From: Nocardia otitidiscaviarum NBRC 14405
GTDB taxonomy: Bacteria > Actinomycetota > Actinomycetes > Mycobacteriales > Mycobacteriaceae
Assembly (NCBI RefSeq): GCF_000308635.1
Contig: NZ_BAGD01000019.1
Coordinates: forward strand, 62,001 to 126,000
DNA: 64,000 nt
Reading direction: 5' to 3'
Position numbers and translations under genes: made by a program. This document shows positions 55,001-63,174 of this stretch, piece after piece (within the stretch, counting starts at the first letter, position 1; the number at the start of each line of letters is the position of its first letter). The notes beneath the pieces are model-generated. The model was not told the origin of the DNA. It did no database searches and saw only the letters and a list, made by a program, of their open reading frames with translations.

Positions 55001-56430
55001 AGCTGGACCGCGAGGTCGCGCTGACCTTCGTGGACGCCGACCAGAAGGCCGCCGACAACTCCGGACACGATGGGCCGCAAGCCATTCTGTCGCGCACCCT
55101 GCGCCTGGGCCGGATCAATTCACCGGGTCTGGCGCGCGTGCTCGACGTGGTGCGCGGCTCCTCCGGCGGCATCGTGGTGGCGGAATGGACACCGGGACGG
55201 TCGCTGCGCGAGATGGCCGAGACGCAGCCCTCGCCCATCGGCGCGGCCCGCGCCATCCGGGCACTGGCCGCGGCGGCCGAACTCGCCCACCGCGGCGGCG
55301 GCTCGCTGTCCATCGATCATCCGGACCGGATTCGCATCAGCGCCTCCGGTGACGCGGTGCTCGCCTTCCCCGGCACCCTCGCCGACTCCGACGCGCAGTC
55401 GGACGTGCGCGGACTCGGCGCCATGCTCTACGCCCTCACGGTCGCCCGCTGGCCCATCCGCACCGGCGGGATGACGGGCAGCGCGGCCACCGTGGGCGGG
55501 CTCCGGCTGGCCGATTTCGGACCCGACGGCACGCCCGTGGAACCCCGCCAGATCCGCCCGGAGGTGCCGTTCGAGATCTCGGCGGTGGCGGTGCGCTCGC
55601 TGGAGTCGAACAAGGGCGTACGCACCGCCGCGACCGTGCAGCACGTGCTGGAGCAGGCGTCGGTGGTCGATCAGAAGACCGACTTCATTCCGGTGCTGCG
55701 ACTCGGACAGCGCGCCCCCAGCGCACCCGACGAGACGCTCGCCGATCCGGAGCTGCTCGCCGCCGAGAAGGAACGCTCGCAGCGGATGATGTGGATCCTG
55801 GTCGGACTCGGCGTGCTCGCGGCGCTGGTGGTCGGCGTGGTGATCTGGTGGCTGCTGAGCATCTTCGCGCCGGGGGCGTCCGATCAGCCGCTCAACGAGC
55901 AGCGCAATATCGGCCTCACCACGGCCACCTCGGCACCGGCCGTCCCCGGCGGCCCCGCGCCGGAGCCCACTCCGGCCGCGCCGACGGGCGGGGTGCCGAT
56001 GCCCATCACGGGCGTCTCGGTGTACTCCCCGGAGGGCACACCCGACAATATCGGCGGTGTGTCGGCGGTGCTGGACAATGATCCGGCCACCTTCTGGCGC
56101 ACCGACCAGTACTTCCAGCAGTTCCCGGCCCTGAAGAACGGGGTCGGGGTGCTGGCCACCCTGGGCAGCCCGGGCAAGCTCACCAAGGTGGTGATCGACT
56201 CGCAGACCCCGGGGACGATGGTGGAGATCCGCAGTTCGCCGACCGCGGCGCCGACCCTCGATCAGACGCAGCTGATCGGGTCGGCGACGCTCGGCGAGGG
56301 GGTCACCGAGATTCCGGTGAGCTCCGAGCAGTCGACCCGCTACGTGCTGATCTGGATCACCGCCCTGGGCAACAACGGGGGCCAGTACCAGTCCTCGCTC
56401 TCCGAAGTGCATTTCGAAGCCGCGCCCTAG
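52024..56430 (+). CDS. murJ: Lipid II flippase MurJ with pseudokinase and C-terminal domain
   Basis: A 1468-residue protein. Order: Pro/Gln/Arg-rich cytoplasmic N-terminus (about 1-215, repeats of the PRPGQPG type), 14-helix MurJ/MviN core (about 220-760, starting LVKESGSIAFATLISRITGFGKQ), a linker, a pseudokinase domain (about 955-1220) in which I see no HRD or DFG catalytic triad, a membrane helix (MMWILVGLGVLAALVVGVVIWWLLS, about 1257-1281) and an extracellular discoidin-like domain (ISGVSVYSPEGTPDN type). This is the mycobacterial layout, where the phosphorylated pseudokinase recruits FhaA. ATG at 52024 overlaps the DUF6049 stop. Confidence 0.93.
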   Translation: MSEHGEPRSSGREPEGPPSRRAPSAPWERGVGRQPGGPGMPPGRPQPRQGQPGQPQPRPERPAHPQPRPGQPGHPQPRPGQPGQPQPRQGQPGRPQPRPGPPPGQPSGPPSGPGYPAPEPPIMRRPAGVPPRPQPPQRPESQHPERARPEPQRPEPQRPRHAAHGQVPPEERYHWGHVTPPPQRPVQPQRYPTPPSDRQPLPRTTVVKTAEQAESSNARLVKESGSIAFATLISRITGFGKQLLLLTVLGPAIASAYTVAATIPTMISELLVGAVLTAIVVPTLVRAEKEDPDGGAAFVRRLYTAALTVLGIGTLLVTAAAPVLVTHVFLSDDGEVNVALTTALTFLLLPAIVFYGMTALLTAILNTHQVFKPGAWAPVLNNVVVLVVLVLYAVTPGEITLDPVRMGEPKLLLLGLGVTIGVIVQAMSLLPAIRREGISLKPLWGVDDRLKMFAGMGAAIILYVLISQAGWVIATRISSHVDAAGPAIYQNAWLLLQLPYGVLGVTVLTAIMPRLSRNAAADDTPAVVDDLGAATRLTMIALLPVVVFMTLAGPQIGQALYGYGNFGGDARRLGEAVAWSAFTLIPYALVLIHLRVFYAREQAWTPTWIILGITTVKVVFSAIMPMVLGPDQVVVGLSLANGLGFVAGAMIGGFLLHRSLGDLRMTNVGRTITRVLLASLAGGAVMWIVDQVLGLHRLTDSFGGLGSLVRVGLTAIVMFAVAFGLMRLAGIPEIVAITVAISRRLGFAPPAPDLDLEGPADGVDATMVLPMADLRAAPYYYRYDPYLDAQTMVLPVVRPEAVDNTGKGQFPYPVPERNATAGSGVRGETGSGTRAVSGGDARAASEADDRAVGDPIQERTSTFYGEGGTRVSDDAAGGAPAAESATAAGGGLSTDVPPGSQTGAAPERAEAADTADAPAQQERQADSGHEAPADPTQTGVMPMPPLRVEAPSKRVQRGPKLIAGASVAGGRYRLLAGHGGARGLRFWQALDVKLDREVALTFVDADQKAADNSGHDGPQAILSRTLRLGRINSPGLARVLDVVRGSSGGIVVAEWTPGRSLREMAETQPSPIGAARAIRALAAAAELAHRGGGSLSIDHPDRIRISASGDAVLAFPGTLADSDAQSDVRGLGAMLYALTVARWPIRTGGMTGSAATVGGLRLADFGPDGTPVEPRQIRPEVPFEISAVAVRSLESNKGVRTAATVQHVLEQASVVDQKTDFIPVLRLGQRAPSAPDETLADPELLAAEKERSQRMMWILVGLGVLAALVVGVVIWWLLSIFAPGASDQPLNEQRNIGLTTATSAPAVPGGPAPEPTPAAPTGGVPMPITGVSVYSPEGTPDNIGGVSAVLDNDPATFWRTDQYFQQFPALKNGVGVLATLGSPGKLTKVVIDSQTPGTMVEIRSSPTAAPTLDQTQLIGSATLGEGVTEIPVSSEQSTRYVLIWITALGNNGGQYQSSLSEVHFEAAP

Positions 56431-56578
56431 CCGCGCCACCGCGCCCGGCGCCACCGGGCCGCCCGCACGTCACAGCGCCGTGACCACACCGGCCTTCCGC
56501 ACCGCCCCACAACCGCCCGATTCGCCCGAAAACGCCCGCTAGCTGCGTCTTTCTTCGCCGGATCGTTGCTGTCGAATC

Positions 56579-57211
56579 GTGACGCTGGATATGATCAGCC
56601 GAACTCTTCGGCAGGGGTTTGTATTGTCGCAATCGAACGAACGCCACGAGGGCTTGTCCGACACGCCCGACCATGCGCTGCTCTCCGCACACGCCCGAGG
56701 GGACCGGTACGCGTTCGCGGAACTGCTGCGCCGCCACCGGGATCACCTGTGGCAGACCGCCGTCCGCGCCTCCGCCACCCCGGAGGACGCCGCGGATTCG
56801 CTACAGGACGCCCTGCTGTCCGCCCACCGCAAGGCCGCCTCCTTCCGCGGCGACGCCGAGGTGCGCAGTTGGCTGCATACCATCGTGTTGCACGCGTGTC
56901 TGGATCGGATTCGTCGCAACAAGCTCCGCCGCACGGTACCGTTACCCGACGAGACGCTGTACGAACCCCCTTATGCCCGAGATGATTTCGCGGCCCGGGA
57001 GGCGACGCTGATCGTGGACGCGGCCCTGTTCGGCCTGCCCGCCGATCAGCGCACCGCACTGGTGGCCGTTGAGCTGGAAGGGTATTCGGTCGCGGATGCC
57101 GCGAAACTGCTGGGCGTACCGGAGGGCACGATCAAGAGCCGGTGCGCCCGCGGTCGACGGCGGCTCGAACAACAGTTGAAATCCCTGCGCGAGGACGGGA
57201 ACCGAACCTAG
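56579..57211 (+). CDS. sigM: ECF sigma factor SigM
   Basis: A 210-residue ECF sigma-70: region 2 (DRYAFAELLRRHRDHLWQTAVRASATPEDAADSLQDALLSAHRKAASFRGDAEVRSWLHTIVLHACLDRIRR) and region 4 (AALVAVELEGYSVADAAKLLGVPEGTIKSRCARGRRRL type). It matches Rv3911 by order. GTG at 56579, ATG at 56591 and TTG at 56621 are alternatives; region 2 begins after all of them. The spacing of 100 bases to the anti-sigma gene contains a perfect hairpin. Confidence 0.92.
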   Translation: MTLDMISRTLRQGFVLSQSNERHEGLSDTPDHALLSAHARGDRYAFAELLRRHRDHLWQTAVRASATPEDAADSLQDALLSAHRKAASFRGDAEVRSWLHTIVLHACLDRIRRNKLRRTVPLPDETLYEPPYARDDFAAREATLIVDAALFGLPADQRTALVAVELEGYSVADAAKLLGVPEGTIKSRCARGRRRLEQQLKSLREDGNRT

Positions 57212-57254
57212 CGCAGCTGCGTCCTACATAGAAGCGAAGTGAATGTCGATGTTC

Positions 57255-57280
57255 TCGCGGACCCCGGTACCGGTCCGCGA
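57255..57280 (+). promoter_or_regulatory. Hairpin between sigM and its anti-sigma gene
   Basis: A perfect 9-base stem (TCGCGGACC/GGTCCGCGA) with an 8-base loop that itself contains GGTACC. It lies 32 bases before the anti-sigma ATG. No T-run follows. It could lower or gate anti-sigma translation or transcription. Confidence 0.4.
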
Positions 57281-57311
57281 CTTCCCATGACAGGCCCGAC
57301 CTGGAGGGGCA

Positions 57312-58196
57312 ATGGACGAGCACGAGACAGCTGGAGGCGTGATGGCGACCGACACCGTGCCGCAACCTCCCTACTCGCCCGAACTGCTCGCCGACCTGCA
57401 CGCCGGGAATATGCCCGAACAACTGTCGCGGCGGCTCTGGCCGCAGGTGCGCCGCGACCCGAACGCCATGCGCTACCTACGCTCGCTCGACCGGGTGAAC
57501 GGCGACCTGCGCGCGCTGGGCCGTGACGACCGCATCGTCCACCCCATGCCCGCCGAGGTCACCGCCCGCCTGGAGCGCGTGATCGACGACCTCGTGAACA
57601 CCCCCGATCCGAGCGAACGAATGGCCACCGTGCACCGCCTGCATCCCGACCGCGCCAACCCCGCGGCCACCGCCCCCATGCCCGCCGTCTCCCCGTTCGA
57701 CACCGGCGAACTCACCGCCACCGATCTCGACCCCATCGAAACCGACAGCGACAGCGACGATTTCGACGGCACTCCGCGCGAGCCCGCACCGTGGACCGCC
57801 CGGCTGCGCTGGATCACCGCCGTCGCGGCAGCGGTCGCACTCGTCGCCGGGGCCTTCGTCGCCGCGGACGCCCTGCGCGGCAACGACGCCACCCCGATGG
57901 CCGATCCGGCCCCCCTGCGCTTGACCGGCGACCTCTCCTCCACCACCGTGCTCAGCGCGCTGGGCCGCTACGACGTCACCGGCCCACTCGCCGCCCGGGA
58001 AACCCTCACCGGATGCCTCGCGGCCGCGGGCCTGGACCGCGCCATCCTCGGCTCCCGCGATGTGATCTTCGGCGGGCAGAACGCGGCCCTCGTCCTGCTC
58101 ACCGGTCCTGAGGCTCCCACCATCACCGCGGTGGTACTCGGGACCGACTGCACGCCGGACGATCCGCGACTCCTCGCCAACGCTGATATCGGCTGA
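57312..58196 (+). CDS. rsmA: Anti-sigma-M factor, RsmA-like
   Basis: A 294-residue protein: cytoplasmic N-terminal segment (residues 1-165) that would hold the sigma factor, a membrane helix (LRWITAVAAAVALVAGAFVAADAL, about 165-188) and an extracytoplasmic domain. It matches Rv3912 by position after sigM. ATG at 57312 has GGAGGGG at 57302-57308. Signals reach it presumably through the outer domain, releasing SigM. Confidence 0.85.
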   Translation: MDEHETAGGVMATDTVPQPPYSPELLADLHAGNMPEQLSRRLWPQVRRDPNAMRYLRSLDRVNGDLRALGRDDRIVHPMPAEVTARLERVIDDLVNTPDPSERMATVHRLHPDRANPAATAPMPAVSPFDTGELTATDLDPIETDSDSDDFDGTPREPAPWTARLRWITAVAAAVALVAGAFVAADALRGNDATPMADPAPLRLTGDLSSTTVLSALGRYDVTGPLAARETLTGCLAAAGLDRAILGSRDVIFGGQNAALVLLTGPEAPTITAVVLGTDCTPDDPRLLANADIG

Positions 58197-58274
58197 CCCA
58201 GCGAACCGGATGGGCGTGGGTCCGGATGCGCCGCTGAGACCTGTCCCACGCCGTCCTGCCCGCTCAGCAGCCGC

Positions 58275-58301
58275 GGGAACAACAGCGTTTAGGCTGTTGT
58301 T
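58275..58301 (+). promoter_or_regulatory. SigH/SigR-type promoter of trxB (also a 9-base inverted repeat)
   Basis: GGAAC (58276-58280), an 18-base spacer and GTT (58299-58301) fit the oxidative-stress ECF promoter pattern of SigH/SigR, followed by the trxB start at 58341. The same bases form AACAACAGC/GCTGTTGTT around a six-base loop. trxB2-trxC of M. tuberculosis is known to be SigH-controlled. Confidence 0.6.
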
Positions 58302-58340
58302 GACCGACACGCTGAGTTTCACACTGCCTCGGAGGGCCCC

Positions 58341-59324
58341 TTGAGCACGCCTGTACGCGACCTGATCATCGTCGGTTCCGGACCAGCTGGCTACACCGCA
58401 GCCGTGTACGCGGCGCGCGCGGAACTCGAACCGCTGCTGTTCGAGGGCACCCAGTTCGGCGGCGCGCTCATGACCACCACCGAGGTGGAGAACTTCCCCG
58501 GCTTCCGCGACGGCATCATGGGCCCGGATCTCATGGAGGAGATGCGCGAGCAGGCCAAGCGGTTCGGCGCCGACATCCGCACCGAGGACGTCGACGAACT
58601 CGACCTCACCGGTCCGATCAAGAAGGTCGTGGTCGGCGGCGAGACCCACGAGGCCTACGCGGTCATCCTGGCGATGGGTTCGGCCGCCCGCTACCTGGGC
58701 GTACCCGGTGAGCAGAAGCTGCTCGGCCGCGGCGTCAGCGCCTGCGCCACCTGCGACGGCTTCTTCTTCAAGGGCCAGGACATCGTGGTGGTCGGCGGCG
58801 GCGACTCCGCCATGGAGGAGGCCACCTTCCTCACCAAGTTCGCCTCCAGCGTCACCATCGTGCACCGCCGCGAGGAGTTCCGCGCCTCCCGCATCATGCT
58901 CGAGCGCGCCAAGGCCAACGAGAAGATCCGCTTCGTCCTCAACAGTGAGGTGGTGGAGGTCAACGGTGAGAACAGCGTCACCAGCCTGACGCTGCGCGAC
59001 ACCCGGACCGGGGAGACCTCGGAATTCCCCGCCACCGGCCTGTTCGTCGCCATCGGCCACGACCCGCGCAGCGAGCTGGTGCGCGGCCAGGTGGAGCTGG
59101 ACGGCGAGGGCTACGTGCAGGTGAAGGGGCAGAGCACCTACACCTCGCTGCCGGGCGTCTTCGCCGCGGGCGATCTGGTCGATCACACCTACCGGCAGGC
59201 CATCACCGCGGCCGGGACGGGCTGCCGCGCGGCCATCGACGCCGAGCGCTGGCTGGCCGAACAGGGCGACATCACCAGCAACACTCTCGATCACGCCGGT
59301 CAGCCGGTCGAAGTAACCCAGTAG
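58341..59324 (+). CDS. trxB: Thioredoxin reductase
   Basis: A 327-residue flavoprotein that reduces thioredoxin with NADPH. FAD motif [14 protein letters not shown] (residues 12-25), redox-active CATC at residues 135-138 (SACATCDGF), NADPH motif [13 protein letters not shown], and C-terminal FAD contact [27 protein letters not shown] at 58341 is preceded by CGGAGGG. trxA starts seven bases after its stop. Confidence 0.96.
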   Translation: MSTPVRDLIIVGSGPAGYTAAVYAARAELEPLLFEGTQFGGALMTTTEVENFPGFRDGIMGPDLMEEMREQAKRFGADIRTEDVDELDLTGPIKKVVVGGETHEAYAVILAMGSAARYLGVPGEQKLLGRGVSACATCDGFFFKGQDIVVVGGGDSAMEEATFLTKFASSVTIVHRREEFRASRIMLERAKANEKIRFVLNSEVVEVNGENSVTSLTLRDTRTGETSEFPATGLFVAIGHDPRSELVRGQVELDGEGYVQVKGQSTYTSLPGVFAAGDLVDHTYRQAITAAGTGCRAAIDAERWLAEQGDITSNTLDHAGQPVEVTQ

Positions 59325-59331
59325 GAGAATC

Positions 59332-59670
59332 ATGTCCGACGCCAAGACCTCCGCGACGATCACCGTCACCGACCAGACCTTCGCGGATCAGGTGCTGATC
59401 AGCGACAAGCCGGTGCTGGTCGACTTCTGGGCGACGTGGTGCGGTCCGTGCAAGATGGTCGCCCCGGTGCTGGAGGAGATCGCCGCCACCCACGGCGACA
59501 AGATCACCATCGCCAAGCTGGACGCCGACGCCAATCCGGAGACCTCGAAGCACTACGGCATTCTGTCGTTGCCTACCATGGTGCTGTTCCAAGGGGGCAA
59601 GGAAACCAAGCGAATTGTCGGAGCGAAGGGCAAAGCGGCCCTTCTGCGCGAACTCGAAGGCGTCATCTGA
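59332..59670 (+). CDS. trxA: Thioredoxin
   Basis: A 112-residue thioredoxin with the active site WCGPC at residues 36-40 and the conserved cis-proline segment LSLPTMVLFQ. It forms a two-gene unit with trxB, as in M. tuberculosis trxB2-trxC. ATG at 59332 has AGGAG immediately upstream. It is the electron carrier for ribonucleotide reductase and peroxide defence. Confidence 0.97.
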   Translation: MSDAKTSATITVTDQTFADQVLISDKPVLVDFWATWCGPCKMVAPVLEEIAATHGDKITIAKLDADANPETSKHYGILSLPTMVLFQGGKETKRIVGAKGKAALLRELEGVI

Positions 59671-59695
59671 CGACGCTGGATAGGATCTGGCGCGA

Positions 59696-59727
59696 GTAGG
59701 AGCCCGTGGTTCACTGCGGGCTCCTAC
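59696..59727 (+). terminator. Terminator after trxA
   Basis: A perfect 11-base stem (GTAGGAGCCCG/CGGGCTCCTAC) with a 10-base loop, 26 bases after the trxA stop. It separates the trx unit from cwlM. Confidence 0.8.
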
Positions 59728-59890
59728 CTCCGGCCCCTGCCGCTACCGCCGGGGTAGGATTCCTGCACTCGACAGATTGCCGAAATTCGGTCCGGGTCTG
59801 AGACAATCGACCGACGCTCCGGTCGTGCGGAAGGTGTGAACCAACGCATGAGTGGGTACCCGGGTTGGCGGAAGGAAAGGGCTCTCACGC

Positions 59891-61087
59891 ATGCACCGAC
59901 TTCGTCACGGCGATAGTGGACCAGCCGTAGCAGAGGTTCGGAGCACCCTCGCAAGTCTCGGATTCCTGCACACTCACCCGCATTCCGATCAGTCGGGACC
60001 GAATGGTGAGTACTGGAAGGATTCGGACGCTGTTTTCGATCATGATTTGGATTCCGCGGTCCGCGCCTTCCAGCAGTATCGCGGTCTGCTCGTGGACGGC
60101 GTCGTCGGCCCGGCAACCTATCGGGCGCTGAAAGAGGCGTCCTACCGACTGGGTGCGCGCACCCTCATCTACCAGCTGTCCGCTCCGCTGTACGGCGACG
60201 ATGTCGCGACGCTCCAGCGCCGACTGCAGGACCTGGGCTTCTACGTGCACCGCGTGGACGGGTATTTCGGCCCGCACACCCACGACGCGCTCACCGCCTT
60301 CCAACGTGAGATCGGTCTCGCTTCCGACGGCATCTGCGGCCCGGACACCCTGCGGTCGCTGGATTTGCTGGGCGCTCGCGTGACCGGCGGCAATCCGCAC
60401 CGCATCGCCGAGGAAGAGGTGGTGCACCGCGCCGGACCGCAGCTCACCGGCAAGCGCATCGTCATCGATCCCGGCCTCGGCGGCCCGGACAAGGGTTTCG
60501 CCGTACCCACCGAATTCGGTGATGTGTACGAGTCGGAGATCCTGTGGGACTTGGCCTCCCGGCTCGAGGGCCGGATGGCGGCCACCGGTATGGAGACCTT
60601 CCTGTCGCGGCCGTGGGGAGCCAACCCCTCCGACGCCGAGCGCGCCGAGACCTCCAACACCTTCGACGCCGATCTCATGATCTCGCTGCGCTGCGCCACC
60701 AATCCGAGCCCGTCGGCCAGCGGGGTGGCGAGCTTCCACTTCGGCAATTCGCACGGCTCCACCTCGATGATCGGTCAGGTGCTGGCCGGTTTCATCCAGC
60801 GTGAGATCGTGGCGCGCACCTCGCTGCAGGACTGTCGCACCCACGCCCGGACCTGGGATCTGCTGCGGCTCACCAAGATGCCCACCGTGCAGGTCGACAT
60901 CGGCTATCTCACCAATGATTACGACGCCTCGGTGCTCACCAATCCGCGTATGCGGGACGTGATCGCCGAAGCGATCCTGATCTCCGTGAAACGCCTCTAC
61001 CTGCTCGGCCAGGACGACCAGCCGACCGGCACCTACACCTTCGCGGAACTGCTGGCCGAGGAACTGGCCGCCGCCGACCGCATCTGA
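59891..61087 (+). CDS. cwlM: CwlM-like peptidoglycan regulator (amidase fold, zinc site lost)
   Basis: A 398-residue protein: two peptidoglycan-binding domains (LRHGDSGPAVAEVRSTLASLGFL, then YGDDVATLQRRLQDLGFYVHRVDGYFGPHTHDALTAFQ) and an amidase_3 domain (residues about 197-385). The usual zinc ligand in DPGHGG reads DPGLGGPD here and the SLHAN histidine reads SLRCA, so hydrolysis is unlikely. In M. tuberculosis CwlM is phosphorylated by PknB and activates MurA in the cytoplasm. No signal peptide is seen, in agreement. ATG at 59891. Confidence 0.92.
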   Translation: MHRLRHGDSGPAVAEVRSTLASLGFLHTHPHSDQSGPNGEYWKDSDAVFDHDLDSAVRAFQQYRGLLVDGVVGPATYRALKEASYRLGARTLIYQLSAPLYGDDVATLQRRLQDLGFYVHRVDGYFGPHTHDALTAFQREIGLASDGICGPDTLRSLDLLGARVTGGNPHRIAEEEVVHRAGPQLTGKRIVIDPGLGGPDKGFAVPTEFGDVYESEILWDLASRLEGRMAATGMETFLSRPWGANPSDAERAETSNTFDADLMISLRCATNPSPSASGVASFHFGNSHGSTSMIGQVLAGFIQREIVARTSLQDCRTHARTWDLLRLTKMPTVQVDIGYLTNDYDASVLTNPRMRDVIAEAILISVKRLYLLGQDDQPTGTYTFAELLAEELAAADRI

Positions 61088-61114
61088 GTCGCGAACGGCG
61101 GTCACGAAAGACAT

Positions 61115-61140
61115 GAGCCCCCAGGCCATCCTGGGGGCTC
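61115..61140. terminator. Terminator between cwlM and the GNAT gene
   Basis: A perfect 11-base stem (GAGCCCCCAGG/CCTGGGGGCTC) with a CCAT loop and TCGTCATT after it. It serves both convergent genes. Confidence 0.87.
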
Positions 61141-61172
61141 TCGTCATTCGGGGGTGCGCGTCGCGCTGGTGC

Positions 61173-61913
61173 TCAGAGTGTGAGCACCCGGCCCGGGACG
61201 GTCATGGACGCGGCCGCGAGCAGTTGGTCGAGCGCGCGCTCCACGTCTTCCTTCCACAGGTGATCGCTGTCGAGCTCCAACCGCAGCCGGGGAAAGCGGT
61301 GATGGGAGGCAATGACCTTGAAACCGACATCCTCCAGGAAGTCGGCCTCGATCATGCAGTTGTCCGGGGTGCAGGTGTGCGACGACGAGGCGGCCGGAAT
61401 GCCGTGCGGGGGAGTGGAGATGCGCTCCATCAGCCGCATGGAGCCCAGCAGCCGATCCGGCATGGCGGTGCTGGGCGGATCCCGACGAATGCCGAACGCC
61501 TCGATGGCCCGTACGCCGCGGCGCACCAGATCGGCCACCACGGCCTGGATCAGCTGATGGGCTATATCGTTGTCCTGGTACGGCATTTCGGACCGCAGCG
61601 TGGTCAGCAGGACCGCGTCCGGACTCACCGGCGAGGTGGGGAAGAGTCCGGCGCGCGGCACCGCGCTCGGCGGCGAGTACAGCGCACAGCCGACCGACTG
61701 CCCTTCCACCAGGGCCACCTGTCCGCACGAACCCCACTCCAGCATGACGGTGGACAGCCAGGCTTCCTTCTCGAAGACCGGATCGCTGAATTCGTAGCAG
61801 TCCGCGGCCACCGCCGGATCGATCTCCCAGAACACGCAGCGGCGCGCGTGCCCCGGCAGCTTGTCGAGTCCGTCGAGAGTCAGTGCGGTAACACTGCTGG
61901 ACACCGCGCTCAT
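61173..61913 (-). CDS. GNAT-type acetyltransferase-like protein (Rv3916c-like)
   Basis: A 246-residue protein in the position of Rv3916c beside parB. The middle carries GNAT-like core segments (QVALVEGQSVGCALYSPP, VLLTTLRSEMPYQDNDIAHQLIQAVVADLVRRGVRAIEAFG) and an extra region with NCMIEADFLEDVGFKVIASHHRFPRLRLEL near the end. Cysteines occur at RRCVFW, DCYEF and GSCGQ. The acetyl acceptor is unknown. The nearest upstream ATG (61913) is used. Confidence 0.83.
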   Translation of the reverse strand: MSAVSSSVTALTLDGLDKLPGHARRCVFWEIDPAVAADCYEFSDPVFEKEAWLSTVMLEWGSCGQVALVEGQSVGCALYSPPSAVPRAGLFPTSPVSPDAVLLTTLRSEMPYQDNDIAHQLIQAVVADLVRRGVRAIEAFGIRRDPPSTAMPDRLLGSMRLMERISTPPHGIPAASSSHTCTPDNCMIEADFLEDVGFKVIASHHRFPRLRLELDSDHLWKEDVERALDQLLAAASMTVPGRVLTL

Positions 61914-62132
61914 CCACCTCTCCGCGCGGTCGGCGCGCAGCCACGAGCCGCTGCGAGGCTTACCCGGTGAGTTACCACGACCCTGACGAGATCAGTTGTC
62001 ACCTACCGAACCTTTCGTTTGGGTCATCCGGAGCGCGCACTATCAGTCCATTCTGATCCAGGCTCGAGGCAGCTCGGCGAGCACCCCGGCGAACAAGACC
62101 GTCACTGTGACGTTTCGGCTCCGGGCCCAGGG

Positions 62133-63170
62133 TTAGGGCTTTGTCTGCTCCATCAGGCTCACAATTCGCTCCAGATCGTCGATGGATCCGAACTCGACGA
62201 CGATCTTGCCCTTGCGCTTGCCCAGTGCCACGGTGACCCGGGTGTCGAAGGACTCCGACAGCCGCTCCGCCACATCCTGGAGACCCGGCATCTGGATGGG
62301 CTTACGCTTCGGCGCCGGGGGAGTGACGGCGGTATCCGGATTCCGGTTGGCGAGGGTGACCGCTTCCTCGGTGGCCCGGACCGAGAGCCCTTCGGCGACG
62401 ATCCGCGCCGCGAGCGCCTCCTGTGCTTCGGCTCCCGCCTCCAGGGACAGCAGGGCGCGGGCATGTCCGGCGGAAAGCACGCCGGCCGCGACCCGGCGCT
62501 GCACCGGGATGGGGAGCTTGAGTAGGCGGATCATATTGGTCACCACCGGACGGGAGCGGCCCAGTCGCGCGGCCAATTCCTCGTGGGTGACGCCGAACTC
62601 CTCCAGCAGCTGCTGATAGGCCGCCGCCTCCTCGAGCGGATTCAGCTGTACACGATGGATGTTCTCCAACAGCGCATCGCGCAGCAGCGAGCCGTCGGCG
62701 GTCTCGCGCACAATCGCCGGAATGGCGGTGAGCCCGGCCTCCTGGCTGGCCCGCCACCGCCGCTCGCCCATGATGAGCTGATAGCGGGGCGTCGGCGACT
62801 CCGCCAACTGGCGCACCACGATCGGCTGCATGAGGCCGAACTCCTTGATGGAGTGCACCAGTTCGGCCAGCGCCTCTTCCTCGAAGACGGTGCGCGGCTG
62901 CTTCGGATTGGGCTCGATCAGTTCCGGCGGGATCTCCCGGTACACCGCGCCCGCATCCGCGCCCGGCTCCGCGCCCGCATCCACCGCGGCCTCGCCGTCG
63001 GCCGGATCGGGTACGCGATGCAGGTATGCCGTAGCGGGTTGCGGCCCAATGGGGTCCAGGCCGATGACGACATTGGCGGCGGCACTGCCGAGGCCCTGGG
63101 TCGCCGCGGGCCCGGTCGGGATCAGCGCGGCGAGACCGCGTCCCAGTCCACCTTTCTTCGCCTGACTCAT
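62133..63170 (-). CDS. parB: Chromosome-partitioning protein ParB
   Basis: A 345-residue ParB: N-terminal [17 protein letters not shown] (ParA contact), the CTP-binding/ParB domain with [23 protein letters not shown], the helix-turn-helix ([26 protein letters not shown]), and a C-terminal dimer domain ([28 protein letters not shown]). ATG at 63170 lies four bases after the parA stop and matches the family start; a longer ATG at 63191 overlaps parA. It loads at parS sites near oriC. Confidence 0.95.
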   Translation of the reverse strand: MSQAKKGGLGRGLAALIPTGPAATQGLGSAAANVVIGLDPIGPQPATAYLHRVPDPADGEAAVDAGAEPGADAGAVYREIPPELIEPNPKQPRTVFEEEALAELVHSIKEFGLMQPIVVRQLAESPTPRYQLIMGERRWRASQEAGLTAIPAIVRETADGSLLRDALLENIHRVQLNPLEEAAAYQQLLEEFGVTHEELAARLGRSRPVVTNMIRLLKLPIPVQRRVAAGVLSAGHARALLSLEAGAEAQEALAARIVAEGLSVRATEEAVTLANRNPDTAVTPPAPKRKPIQMPGLQDVAERLSESFDTRVTVALGKRKGKIVVEFGSIDDLERIVSLMEQTKP

Positions 63171-63174
63171 CGGC

